DNA from: Bolinopsis microptera
Lineage: Eukaryota; Ctenophora; Tentaculata; Lobata; Bolinopsidae
Reading direction: 5' to 3'
DNA: 64,000 nt
NCBI RefSeq assembly: GCF_026151205.1
Contig: NC_087074.1
Span: 5,084,001-5,148,000 of the forward strand
Below are positions 47,091-59,575 of the stretch, one piece after another. The notes below the pieces were generated by a model, which was not told the DNA's origin, did no database searches, and worked only from the letters and a program-made list of their open reading frames with translations. Each line of letters begins with the position of its first letter. Position 1 is the stretch's first letter. The position numbers and the translations under genes are program-made.

Positions 47091-47320
47091 TTGTCATACG
47101 TTGTATGACCCGCCGCGCACGGGTGCGCGGCTCCCCCTGTATCGTTGAAACTCTACAGTGAAGCGACTCTATAGTGAAGCGACAGTGGGGGTCACCACGT
47201 GATACATTGTATCACGTTGCGACCCCCACGGTCGTTTCACCCCTTTATCGTTACGACGATACAGGGGGAGCCGCGCACTTCGTGCGCGGCGGGTCATACA
47301 ACGTATGACAAGTGATACAA
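47091..47320. mobile_element. 230-bp MITE (TTGTCATACG family), head-to-head dimer
   Basis: Starts TTGTCATACGTTGTATGACC and ends GTGATACAA, with 8-bp duplications AGGTTAAG at 47083-47090 and 47321-47328. The left half resembles the whole 115-bp element at 41290. The right half is the same sequence inverted, ending GTCATACAACGTATGACAA. The centre CACGTGATACATTGTATCAC is the junction of two right ends. The single outer duplication shows that it inserted, or was later remodelled, as one unit. Confidence 0.8.
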
Positions 47321-47906
47321 AGGTTAAGTGAGCCGATGAGCCCCACTTTTTAAATACGACCCAATCTTGATTCACGATGTCAATCCTTCGCATCTCGCCG
47401 ATCTGCATACGATCTGCATCTGTGGTTACGAGAAAATGCGCGGCGCGACCCAGTAGTGCATCGCGCTACAAGACCCAATCATAATGATAAAGTAATAAAC
47501 AGTATAAGCTTTTGTTTAACGGCGAAATACAGCTAATTCTTGTAAGTTTAAAAGATCAATACGGCTACTTTAATTCTTTAAAGTTTTAAGTTTGAACGGC
47601 CAAAATACCCTTCTCCGCATCAGTCAGCTGAATTTGCCTGGTATTACTATTAGGGATTATGTAAAACCGTTTTGTTTGGCTGCAAAGTCAAGTAATAATT
47701 TTGGGCGAGCGAATTAGTAAAATAAGCCATCATAAATGATAACTAGAAGCATGGTAACGCGCGTTGCTAATTTATGGTTACTCGCGCACGTGTTGCTCTA
47801 ACCTGTAACTGCATTGCGAGCCCGATCGCGCTTATGAAACAAGCGCATCACGTAGTACGAGAAAACTCATGGTTATGTGAATTACGCACGTTACGTGCGA
47901 TCTTTT

Positions 47907-49058
47907 CTGCCGTTTTCTCAGAAAAGGCAGTAAGTCCATATTTGCCATTTCGAGATATTGCGACTTTTGCGTTTATGGTTTTTTCTCCGCTTACTTTTTG
48001 CGTCAGATCAAAAGTAAACACGTTGAGTTATCAATAATCAGTCAAATTTTAATTTGTCAAAAAAATTAAAGCTTTGAGCCGTCCATAAGCTTAGATATAA
48101 CCATTTTTATGCCAAATAATCGAGCATATTTTTCATACTGGATGGACTTACTGCCTTTTCTGAGAAAACTTGGACTTACTTCCTTTTCTGAGAAAAATCT
48201 CTGTTCAATATTTTTCTGAGAAGGAAGTAAGTCCAAGCTTTTTACTAAATTTTTGAGGTTTGGATCAATGTATTTTGGATTATATTGTAAAATATAAACA
48301 ATTAGGTAAATCTAAATTGCTCCATATCATATAATAAATGTTTTTGAATAATAGTATGCCCTTATATAGGCAAACTCGCCAATTTTGAAAGATTTCAGTG
48401 CATTAAAAGATATTTTATCGATATTTTGATGAAAATGAACTTGATCTAAAAGATATACCTAAACTAAACATTCTCTGCGATTATAACAGCTCAATAACTG
48501 CTCCAATGTTTATGTTTTGCGAATAAAATACATCCGGCGTTTTTGAAAATCGGCCACCAAATTTTTTTTGAGGCCTAAATAAAAATGTTGATCACTTAAG
48601 TAAAGTTGAAATGTAATTATACATCGATTCTGAAAATTTCAAGCGAAAATATCAATCAGCAGTAAAGTTATGTTCTTTTTGGGAAATCGCTTTCTAAAAT
48701 TCCGCTTTTAGCATGCTTTTATAGGAAGTAAGTCCAGCTACTTCTTCCTATCACAGATAATTTATCTCAGAAAAGGCAGTAAGTCCACGGAATTACTTCC
48801 TTATCTCAGAAGATTTTCAAGATTTTCTCAGAAAAGGCAGTAAGTCCGGACTTACGTCCTTCTCTCAGAAAATAATTGGCCAAAACCGAACATAATGTTT
48901 CTCAACTGGGACTTACTTCCTTAGAAATTGCATGCAACAATGTTTCTATACATTAATATGTAGCTCATGTTGTAGAGAATTTTCTACTGAAAATTTTGAT
49001 ACCAATATTGTCATATTTCGAAAAATTGGACTTACTGCCTTTTCTGAGAAAACGGCAG
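47907..49058. mobile_element. 1152-bp element with perfect 31-bp terminal inverted repeats
   Basis: Left terminus 47907-47937 begins CTGCCGTTTTCTCAGAAAAG. The right terminus 49028-49058 is its exact complement. TTTT adjoins both ends and may be the target duplication. Inside, the terminal core (AGAAAAGGCAGTAAGTCC or its complement) recurs at least eight more times in both orientations near 48140, 48170, 48215, 48725, 48775, 48830, 48860 and 48910. Clustered subterminal motifs are typical of transposase-binding sites in non-autonomous DNA transposons. No ORF of note. Confidence 0.8.
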
Positions 49059-50335
49059 TTTTGATGTTGCTAAGCAACAGTGTTATTGTTAACCTTTGAT
49101 GAAATGCGCGCGCTATATCAGATATCTCCAGTTCCACTGAATAGAATTAAGCACACCCAATTTGATACGTATAAAATAGTTAATATTTATAACTAATTGT
49201 TTAATTCTTGATTCTGCAAGAGCAAGTTAACATGTTGATGTATATGTATATGTATGATGTATGACCAGAATTGAACGAGGAATCGAAAAATATAAACTGC
49301 GCCTCGATGAAATTACTTCATGATTATTTTTAATTCTATCACCAATTATTTTTCACTTCCGACGTTAATTATAAAAAATCTAGAGCCTAAATTGTAAATA
49401 GTAATACAAATTTTAAGAATGCTATATCCTATTCCTTTTCTTTTTGGCTACAACAGCTTGCTAAAAATTGCAAGGGTTTAATTCCATTTGCAAGCTGAAT
49501 TTGGCCTTAATGGGTGATACTCCTAAAAGTATGTTGTATGTGTTCCAGATAAAATTAAGATTAAGCATTAAAACCGGACCGTCAACGAGTCCAAATCGGC
49601 GTGCGTTTCGCCTTCGGTGCTTTGTAGGTTATAAACCTACAAAATTTGGCCTCGCCAGATCAAACTATCAAAGAGTCATTTTTAGTCAATTCTCAATGTT
49701 CCCGTTGCCCGGGAGATTTCCTCAAGTTTAAAAAATAATACAGATTTGTAAATAACCAATCATGTAGCTTAGCTGATGTACCAATATTTAAATATATTTA
49801 CGAATCTCATGAAGCTGAAAGTAATATTAATAAATGTTAATTACTCGCTCTTAGTCTTACTGGACGGCATCAGCCAGCAGCCTTTCAGTTTCACTCTGTC
49901 ACCTAGACCTGAGTTACTGAGCAGTTACTGATCCGCCACATCTTCATTCAGTGTTCACCGATCGAAGATATGGCAGATTGACAGGCTGATCACCGCCCAG
50001 TAATATCATATTTACCTATAGTTATACTAGCTTACTAGCTTATTACTAGCTATACTTATTACCTTACTTATAGGGACCTCAGGCATAGTGGTAGTGTTTA
50101 ATAACAGCAACATGATATGCATGGCGCTATATACCCGGTAGCATGTTATTCTGCAGAACTGCCTAGAATACAATTACAAGCGGTATGTGATCATGCACCT
50201 CCAAGATCAAACATAGCCGCTTCAACGCAGTTTTTTTGTTGTCTAAATTCTTTCCTCCCTAGACTCTGGAGGTACAGACTTCAGAATTTGAGTCAACTGC
50301 CTTAAGCCATCCGAAGAACTCGTTTTAGTAAATGA
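49059..50335. other. intergenic DNA, no gene recognised
   Basis: Contains a hairpin TTTGTAGGTT/AACCTACAAA at 49621-49643, similar in theme to GTAGGTT/AACCTAC near 45930. Otherwise nothing supported. Confidence 0.45.
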
Positions 50336-50611
50336 CGTTGCAGTGAGCGTAGACTGGAGTCCCTCAACAAGGTTGTTCAATGGTCACGAGCAGCGCAATC
50401 CGGATCAGCCAACCACCGCATTTACCACAATTACAGACCTCTCCCTACTCCCACCTATCAAACTACACTAAGAGAAGAGAACTTCTTCCTTTTTGACGTC
50501 GTAACATACGAAGAAGATGGATTCAGGCTGGTAGTTTTATCAACGCCTCGCAACCACAAGGTCTCAATTGGAGGAAGAGTGGTTTTTAGATTTCAAGTGA
50601 CGATTGGGTGA
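50336..50611 (+). CDS. open frame without a start codon, possible exon or fragment
   Basis: An 91-codon frame opening after a TGA (50333-50335) and ending at TGA 50609-50611. It has protein-like composition: RRLESLNKVVQWSRAAQ, TTLREENFFLFDVVTYEEDG and RLVVLSTPRNHKVSIGG. A GTTGCAG acceptor-like site lies at its start (50337-50343). No family was recognised and no partner exon found. It could be a lone exon of an unseen gene or a transposon fragment. Confidence 0.3.
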   Translation, partial: RCSERRLESLNKVVQWSRAAQSGSANHRIYHNYRPLPTPTYQTTLREENFFLFDVVTYEEDGFRLVVLSTPRNHKVSIGGRVVFRFQVTIG

Positions 50612-52230
50612 AGTTTGAAGTTGTCGTTTCAAACTCAAAGTTAACTAGAAATACTAATTGGGTTTATAATTATTTTCCCAGTTACTCTGTGTAGGAAGTC
50701 CTAATTGGGCGAAGTTGTCCGGCAGCCTCATACCCTGATAATCATACTAACATGCATATTGCATATGTATGGCGTCCGAAAACCACCAATTGCCGAAAAG
50801 TAGAAAAGTCTTATAATCACAAAACTGCTGTGAAAAATATCATACAAAACACTTTTTACTACATATAATAACAAAAGAAACATCATATTCATCATGAAAT
50901 ATACAAGTTCAAAACAAGGTTCGGCGAAGTGCGAAGACAACGCCCAAATCTGCCCATAAAAGTAAAACATAAAACATGAAATCAAACATTACTGTAACTT
51001 TTGCTAATAGTAATATCAATTTTACAATTCTCCACCGACAGTCCACTTTAGCTTCATCTGACAATGGTTCAGCGATGCAGCAACTTTTGTAAAAGCTTTT
51101 CTATGATGATGATTCCCTAATATTCAAATGATATCGTAGATGGTAGATGTCAACGGGGCTTTTTTAATCGTCCGTCCAATAATTATGACGTGAATTTCGT
51201 TTTTACTGTACTGCAGTCGAAAAAAATAGCTGTGGCTTAACTCTAACTGCAACCCTAACCCAAACCATACCCTTGTCATTCCAATTCCGTTTGATTAGCC
51301 TGGCAGGATGCCACATGACAAAAAATTGTAACCCATTTCTTCTCGGGGAAGCGTTTTTGTGTAATGGGTATCATATGGAATCATGACGTACAAAATTACT
51401 TAAAATGTTGTTACTTTTACAGGGCCCTTCAATAGAAATGTGTTGGCGTTGAAAAACGTTCAGTTCCTCGAAAAAACATTTTGGGAGCTTATACGTAACT
51501 ACAGGAGAACTGATATGACCATAGCCTTGCAAAGTATTAGAGTTTAGCAGATGTTGAGAGGTAGTTTATCACTCTGAGCCTACTTATAGCTGCTTAAAGC
51601 GCCGCTTAATGCTTAGTTCGCTAAACAAAGCTGATCTTAGAAGGACAATTAATAGTTGTTTATGTTTTATTCCCTAACACTATCGCACAGTTGTAACACT
51701 GACAATGTCGCGAGTAATCGTTACAATACTTACAACTGAATCAATTGTAATATAACAAATGACAATGACGTACACTACTAGTACTTATTACTTGTTGTCA
51801 CGATAAAAATAACAATATCTTAGACCTGTTGCTACTAGAATAGACTTTTACAATTCAAACTTCAGATTTTACTTTAAATAATTACATATATCACTAATAT
51901 GTGTAATTATTTGCAGTAAAATCTGAAGTCTGAATTGTAAAAAATGTTATTAGGAATATCCAGTGTTGTACAGTTCGGTAAAAATATCTTATAAATTCGT
52001 AGAACTCGTAGTTCTTTTGAAAATTCATAAACTCGCGATTATTCGCGTATAATAATTGACAGAAGCTATACCTATAGTTTTGAATTTGAGAGCATTTTTT
52101 GGTTATCACGTATTATACAACACTGGCAATATCATAAATATTCATACCGCATAATAATTTGTGATTTGAATTAAGTAAAACTATAAAATATTGAATTATA
52201 GTGGAGATATTTGATCGGATAGAGTAATAG
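50612..52230. other. AT-rich intergenic DNA
   Basis: No coding region recognised. An inverted repeat pairs about 51844-51880 with 51900-51945 (ACTTCAGATTTTACT / AGTAAAATCTGAAGT around a short AT loop). Confidence 0.45.
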
Positions 52231-52231
52231 A

Positions 52232-52303
52232 GGGTGTGAAACAGTGAACTGAGGTGTGAGATGAGGTGTGACTATGGTAACGGAACAGTGAGAGGAGGTG
52301 TGA
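52232..52303 (+). promoter_or_regulatory. cluster of T-box half-sites
   Basis: AGGTGTGA, the T-box half-site, occurs exactly at 52252-52259, 52264-52271 and 52296-52303, with the variant GGGTGTGA at 52232-52239, all in one orientation. Two of the copies lie in a 32-bp duplication that includes CTATGGTAACGGAACA. It is about 10.5 kb upstream of the T-box gene. Confidence 0.4.
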
Positions 52304-52330
52304 CTATGGTAACGGAACAATACACCTGTT

Positions 52331-53155
52331 ATCATGTTGCACACTTGTTACCCATACCCATAGTTATTCGAAGGGAGGGAGAATTTTTAGGGTTTTTTTG
52401 AAGCAAGGTTTGTCTTGTCATCCATAGACACGAATTTTGCGAAAAATGCAGCAACCAAATTACCATCAAATATATAAAGGATCTTTCTAAGCGTTTGCAT
52501 AAGGCCTCAACTCGAGTCTCAGTTCCCGTTTTTGCCATATTTTTCATATCAATAGCTGTTATAGACAGGGGTAATTATGTACCCTAGTTTTTTGTCTGTG
52601 TCTGTGTTTATTTATGCTGATAAGTCTCGTTCTGGAGACACCGTAGACAGCTAAATGCGCGTGACTTTGTAATACGGATTCCGCGCTGTAGGTGTTAGGT
52701 AGTGAACTGTTTTGTGTGTGACGACATGTTGGTATCGGTTTGAGATGTTTGATATCTGCATGTTTAGATTAAACCCTGTGACTGCACACCGTGCCACACA
52801 TTGAACCTGGACGGAGTTTTCTCGATCTGTTAGTGATAACATGTGCTCCGAATTAGGACAGCTATTTTCGATCTTTTCTGGTTCAAGTTAGGGAGGATGG
52901 GAGTACAGTAATTGTCGCTCATCATCGCACGTCCTTGTCAAATATTACAAAAGAATTTTGCTAAACAGCTGTAATCTCTTGTCAGAATGAAAGTGTGCCG
53001 TATCTACAAGCCAAAAAACTGAAGGTGACAAAAGATTTCAACCCTCGGGTCTTTACACAAATCAGAACCGGTCCTCGGAAAATCGTCGATACGGCAACGT
53101 GATCAGATGACGTTATATCAAGCTGGACCAAGGCTAGATAACCGCTGTGCAGACA
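52331..53155. other. intergenic DNA, no gene recognised
   Basis: Nothing supported beyond random short frames. Confidence 0.4.
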
Positions 53156-53161
53156 CGCGCA

Positions 53162-53207
53162 CACGTGATGTCACACTCACGTGACGTAACAGCACCGCGT
53201 GACGTCA
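53162..53207. promoter_or_regulatory. second CRE / E-box cluster
   Basis: CACGTG at 53162-53167 and 53178-53183 (the latter as CACGTGACGTAA) and a perfect TGACGTCA at 53200-53207. It has the same motif combination as 11101-11156. No adjacent gene is evident. Confidence 0.45.
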
Positions 53208-56200
53208 TCCCAGATGCGCATAATTTAAGTTATTAGCGCGCACACTTGGATGGAGCAGAGCTGAGCTGTAGTTCTGTAGTGCTACGATAGAACAGGTTTT
53301 ATTTGTTTACCTGCCACTAACAGATACTTAACACTAATCCTGCTAAGCTGCAGGTGTGTGTTAATAGTGTACACTGCCTCAACAAATTAACGGCTTCGGA
53401 CTACATGTCATTGGACACGTTTTAAAGTTATGTTTGCTGAGTGGCACTCATTTCTCCTGCCTGGGGTGTTATTTTAACTCGACCCAATAGCCGTGACTTG
53501 TTTTTCCATAGCTATCAATTAGTTTCTGGCTGTTCAGCGGCGTTCCTGAGAACAAAGGGCCCTTTTCTGTTTTCCTTCGTCTTGTTAAACCCACCAATCA
53601 GACTTAACAAATATAACAAAGTATAATTTTAATCATTATGATAAACTATTTTTAATTAGTGTTAAACTTTTCGTTTTCTCTGTCGTCGCAGAGCACTGCT
53701 AGAGCTGCTCACTTACTTTGTCTATTACAGACTCTTTTTCCTCCAATATCCGACAATACCTTTTAACTATAACGGTTGACCGAAAAATCGAAATATTTTC
53801 CCTGCTGTACAGCCAAACCTGCAATATTTTATTCCTAAGTTTAAATCTTCTAGATACAGCATTGAAGAAGTTATACTTGAATTGTATAAGATGAAGTAAG
53901 TTGTGTTCAATGTGAATGGCAAGCGCCCTACGGTTTGCTTGGCATCTTTAATTCACGGGGTTTTGATTTTTTGAGCAAAAGGCAATTTGATTATGTTGAA
54001 CAATTTATCAGTGGACAAAAAACTAATTAAAGTTGTATATCAAATTTTGATCAAACCATAATCAAAGAGCTAGTAAAGTTGGTAACTTACTTTAAAGTTG
54101 CAGGCTCCTCATTAGACTAACAGTAATAAAACAAATTTAGCCAGTTGAACCTTATTAATAAGACACGCCTAGTTCAATTAAGTAGAGATTGTGTTTAGAT
54201 TCTATTCTATTATCTACTAATTTTGACCGAAAATAACGAATCGAGTCTTCGATCATTATTTACTCTGCTTCTGTGCACTTTTTGGCTCCGAAATCGAATC
54301 TTGGGAAATTCTTATCTTTAAAAGTTTAAACAAGTTCTTATCTTTTCAACTGTTGAATTTAAAAAAAGGTTTCTGATAGTGATACTGGTTTGCTTTTGCG
54401 GTAATTTTTGTGACGTGAAAATAGAGTACGGGAATATCGATTAGGATAATTGGAAAGCTAGATCGAAATTTGGTATAAATCAGCAATTTGGTTATTGGAT
54501 GTGTATTTAAAAATTGGCTAACCAATGAAAGTCTGACTAAGAAATTAGTAAATCAGTATATATGGTGCTTATTATTGGTTTTCGTTGATCACAAATCTGT
54601 AGTTATTTGTAGTAAAAATAAAATAGTAGAAAAATTAGATAGTCCAAGATGGGAGGTGGGATCAATTCATGTTATTTTATACACGTTCCTTCACTACTCC
54701 ATTCAGTCACTCAAATTATTTGTTATAGTGTTGAAAATATTAAAACTGGAAGTATGTTGATAACGAAATGTCGGGAAGAGAAAGTGTCGGTGAAATAAGA
54801 AGACCGGCTACTTTACTAAAATCCACAATCACGTCAATAGCCAGAGATCAACACATTTCACCATGGAATTTATCAATTATGTGACCTAACGGGTCAATCA
54901 GTCGGTCCCATGTCGTGGCACTTTGACCAATTAGTTTCAATTTGGGCGGTGAAACTCGACTCTACAACATAGCATCCCTCGGATTGAATGGAACTTTTTC
55001 CTAGTCCACTAACCGAGTTAAGAAACGCTGCAGTTTAATTGGGTACAAATAGGGGGAAGTCTGAATTAAGGTTAGTGGCCCCAGACTTAGCTCAACCAGA
55101 CAAGAAATAATTGAATTTAGAAGAAATGCTGAGGCCAAAACAAGAGACCAGCCACTCCATCGGGTGACAATTGCTTTGAATTATTTTACAAAGAACTGAA
55201 CAAACTATTTTTAACCCTTATCACTTTCGGTTGAAATTTTCTGGCTTACAAACCTGTTTTGACACCTCTTTTCTAGTCTTGAATTTAGTCTTGCTTGAAA
55301 AGGAAACCGTTTAAGAGTTACTCCGCACCAGCGTTCTGCTTATTTGCTAGACCGTGCGAAAAATAGACATTGTTTAAGAATTAAGGGATTGAGGACTTAT
55401 TTTGGTGTGTGTTACTCCTCTAATTGCCACGCTGTTAACTCTGTCAAAATAATTTCAGACACTCAGCTAAGTGCCGCAATATAAAGACAAGCTCTCAGTT
55501 AATATTCTCCCACCTCGCACATTTTATTTGTTTCGTTTTTTTTGCATTTTTCGAGAACATCTTATTTATCTTAAACTTTGGCAAAAAGATTTTAATAACT
55601 TGTCTATGTACCTGCTCTAAACCAATTTTACAAAAGGAGTAAAAGTTTACCCGTTCTTCGAATTACCACAAAATACCCCTCAAACAGATGTTGGACAGAG
55701 CGGCTTAATGATTATCTATAATCCCATCGTATTAGTAAAACTTAATAAAGAATACAAATCTAATATAATTTTAATGGCTGACAAGGAGTAATTTAATTCT
55801 GTAAGTAGATTATTGTAGTGATAATGAGGGTAGTTGTATAGTTTGTATATTAGCTGAGGTGAGCGCAGGTGAGCTCCACAGATATTCGCTAATAACCCTC
55901 TGTCACAGTTCACAATATCTGCAGCCCAGAGCTGGATTATCAGCACTCCAGTGATTTGTATAATTAGAAGTTAAATCAGCTAGGTATAATAATTAGGGGA
56001 CATCTGGCTGTCCGGGGAGCAGCAGGCCCCCGGTCGGGTCCTTAGTCGGGTTAATGTCGGGTTAATCTGCATCTAAGTGGGTGCGACACAAGTCCACATC
56101 TCTCAACATGATAGCTCACTACAGCATGATGGCTTTAAATCTGATTGCTACAACTTGAAAGCTGTTGTCTGTAGAGATATCCTAGAAAGTGAACAATTGT

Positions 56201-57629
56201 CAGCACAATTTCCACCAGTATCTACTGAAATCCCCCCGGCTCCACCATCACATGCCAGCAACGCCCTGTTAGGTGCGACTCACTTCTAAGGCATAAGAAC
56301 ACTTGCTCTGGTTCGCTTCACCTCCAAACGTAGCTCAAGCTGTCACGAACCAAATAAGAGGGACCTGTATCTGTGAATCATTGAGACTGATAGCTGTCTT
56401 CTGGAGTTGTAAGCAGTGAGGACAGGCTGAAATTAGTCCGTATTGTAGCCAGATCACAGCGAATTATCAACACGTAGCAGCACGTAGCCGCACTTCTATT
56501 GCTGGATCCCTGAAACCGTGGGATTTTTCAAAAACTCACGGCAGTCCGTAGATCTAGAGAGAGCGCGCTTTTACGGATTCAGTCTCCACCTTTCAAGTGA
56601 AACTTGAAACAGCAGCTACTAATGTCCGTGCTAACGTTAAGTGAACTACCAGGGAAGCCCTGCCAATTAAGTAAAGTACCGCCTTTGTGCTGGCCAATTT
56701 CTCCTACATGTAAACAAATATCAGCCAATTAAATTCTTCCCGGTTCTTTTTATATCTTAAATTCTTACTTTTGTAACTTCCACCATCACATCACCTAGAC
56801 CGATAGATCAAATGTTCTTAAAAAGTGATAAAAACTTTTACGAAACCATATTACAGTGTGCCGATAACAAAATAAGCAGAATATATAGTAGGAATCAGCA
56901 TTAGAAAAGCATTTTTGACCTTTCATTTTAACAATGATTTTGGCGGCATTAACCTTCAGGCCAAAGACCGTTCGAGATCATTTAAAATTCCGTCAGTCTA
57001 ATTTAGGATATTCAAGAATGTTTATTTTTTTGCACACTCAGTAAAGAATGTGAATCACGTTGTTTGTCTTAATACTATTAAAAGATCCGGCTCAAATTGG
57101 TACTTAACTCTTAAATTTTCTAACAATTTAAGAATACCTGAGTGAGAAAGCGTTTGTATTACTTCCCATTCAATATTTCAGCGTCAACATGTTTTTACAG
57201 CTTAAATTTTCTCCAATAGAATAAATGTAGGGACTGCGTAGCTGATGTCGATTCCTATGGAGTAGGATTACTTTAAGTATTTTTGGTAGCTTGATCATCA
57301 TTAATAACATGTTGGGGTGATTACTGAAATGTCAGTTATTTCGAGATGTGAAGACATCAGTTCATAATTCCCGAAACAGAATACAAAGAAATTTTACGAA
57401 GAATTTGAACAAGTTGAAAATGTTGCAAAGATTAGGGTGGCGAGACAAATGTCTTGCAGTAATTTGGACTGAGAAATTTCTTACTGTCAAGTGAGCTTTA
57501 TTTTATAAGCCAAATCTTTCAGATTGACAGCTAGAAAAAAAAATGTAATCTTTTAACGGATAGGTGTACGAAACGATCAAAATTTGAACTATCTTTACAA
57601 CTATATCATCTTTCATACCTCCGAAATCA
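53208..57629. other. gene-poor upstream region
   Basis: No supported gene. One frame at 56077-56289 has plausible composition but only a GTG start and no family resemblance. The surrounding 55980-56700 is somewhat richer in GC than its neighbours. Confidence 0.4.
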
Positions 57630-57720
57630 TCTTTTTACCCACAATATCACCTTTTTTACCCCCAATATCACCTTTTTTACCCCCAATATGACCAGTATTA
57701 CCTCAAATATGACCGGCGTT
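57630..57720. repeat. ~22-bp ACCCCCAATATCACCTTTTT repeat
   Basis: Four to five degrading copies of the unit, the clearest being at 57640-57690. Confidence 0.75.
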
Positions 57721-59319
57721 ACCTGTGATATAGCTGAGAATTCTTTACCCGGACTAAAGTGGTTATTACAATAACCCAGGTACAGGTAGAATAGGAGAGT
57801 CAGTGAAACAGGAAGAGCAACTGCCAGCCTCTCACACGTCGTCTCGTGTAATAGTGATTAAGTGAAATACAGTCATGTGTAACACTGTAACACTGTGACA
57901 CTGTCACACAACCTGTGCGAGTGTGAGGTACCAGCTGGTACCGCGGTAGTTGTTATAGCAACAGTGATGCGTTGTCATGGTAACAACAGTTCTAACGTCA
58001 TCACGCTCGGAGTGACAATAGTTCACACTTTGCTCAGAAGGTGAAAATTCTTTAATCGAAGGTAAGTTTTGAGGAGTGTGAGTGTTGGTATGTACAATAT
58101 GATGCAGCATAATACAGTGACACAACACATGGCCTTTATACGTTCAGTGCCCCCATCCAAACCAGACAGAAGCCCACTTCGCCGGCTTCTACTTTTAAAA
58201 CACTACTGCTGCTGGCAAATCTGGCAATTTTAGTTTTGTAGCTGTCAGAAGACACATGCAGCACCTACTATCTTAGTGTGATTGGTGCGGGCTTCAGGCC
58301 TTGTTAGGGGGTCACTGGTAGGCCGGCCGCACAGCCACATCTTGCGGGAGAGAGAGGGATATAATAGCTGTATACACTAGAGGAACCCCTGCAGTTTCAA
58401 AGTTGAAGTTGACGTGTTGTAGCGGTGGAGATAAGAGCAGTGCCCTGACAGCTCCATGTCACTCTGAACGGGGAGCATGTGCTGTGCAGCAGTCAGGTCC
58501 TCTCACAAGTGCGGCTACTGGGGCGTGTTTCTTATCTTTATCTTCTTCCGATCATTAGAGCCACGGTGACACTCGACCCGACTTGTGGGCGATTAAAATC
58601 GTTGTGCTGATAAGAAGCAACCTCATCAGCTCACTTTGTGACCCCCGATCATTACATAAATACTGGGTAGTAGTTGGTAACGTTAGTTGTACTTTGTAGT
58701 TGGCAACCTTAGTTGGTAACCCAAAGGTATTTGTTAGCTGTTCAGTTTTGCATGGTGAGCTGTCAAGGGCTGGTAAGTGAAGTGCTCGCCCGATATGGTC
58801 CGCTAGGCCTCTGCACTCCTCTAACTTTTCACTACTTGTATTGCCTCTCTCTCTCGTTATTAATACGTCTACTCCTTTTCCAGCTTCCGCTCCCGACGCT
58901 CACTACATTAGGTTTACTCTGGTTGTAATGTTGCTGCTCCCCAAGCTCTGACCACGTGACGTGACGTTAGTCCCACGTGGCTCGTGAATTTTCTCCGTTA
59001 TTGGTTTTACTGCGACTGTTGTTATGTTTGTGATCATGAGTTTGACAGATGGAGGTCAACACATACTTGACGTGTTGTGTTCGACTCATCATCACTTGCC
59101 AAGCTACTTCTTCAACACCTTTTTGATACCGTTACTTTTCAAATTGTCATTTAAAACCCGTCGTTACAGGTCGTATCGGATAGCAGGAATGATAATGGGG
59201 CTTAGGTTCAACTGACGATGTTTTTAGAAACTGACAGGAATTAATCTCGGTATTAAGATGACGTACGGATGAAAATAAAATATGTACATGTAACACGTGG
59301 GACATATGTCTTCATAACA
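57721..59319. other. intergenic DNA with E-box/CRE half-sites
   Basis: No gene. The stretch 58951-58980 has two CACGTG sites with GTGACGTGACGTTA between them, echoing the two CRE/E-box clusters. Confidence 0.4.
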
Positions 59320-59575
59320 CCACCCTGAATTCCTGCACCACCTTGCTTTCCTCAGAAATCTGCACCACCTTGCTTTTCTTTGAATTCTTGCACCACCTCG
59401 CTTTTTCAATTCCCTGAATTCCAGCACCACCTTGCTTTTTCAATTCTCTTGAATTCCTGCACCACCTTGCTTTTTCATTTCTCCTGAATTGCTGCACCAC
59501 ATTGCTTTTTCAATTCTCCTGCGTTCCTGCACCACCTTGCTTCCCTCTGGGTTCCTGTACCACCCTGCTTTTTGA
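59320..59575. repeat. ~35-bp minisatellite, eight imperfect copies
   Basis: Copies share CTGCACCACCTTGCTTTTTC with variable tails. It reads open on the minus strand in several frames because of its composition. No gene is implied. Confidence 0.85.

Noticed and set aside
48141-48880. STAT-binding enhancer made of TTCTGAGAA sites
   Set aside because: The sites are better explained as copies of the terminal motif of the 1152-bp transposon; regulatory use remains only a possibility.
56077-56289. 70-residue frame with plausible composition
   Set aside because: Starts only with GTG, has no splice context and resembles no family I know; too weak to call.
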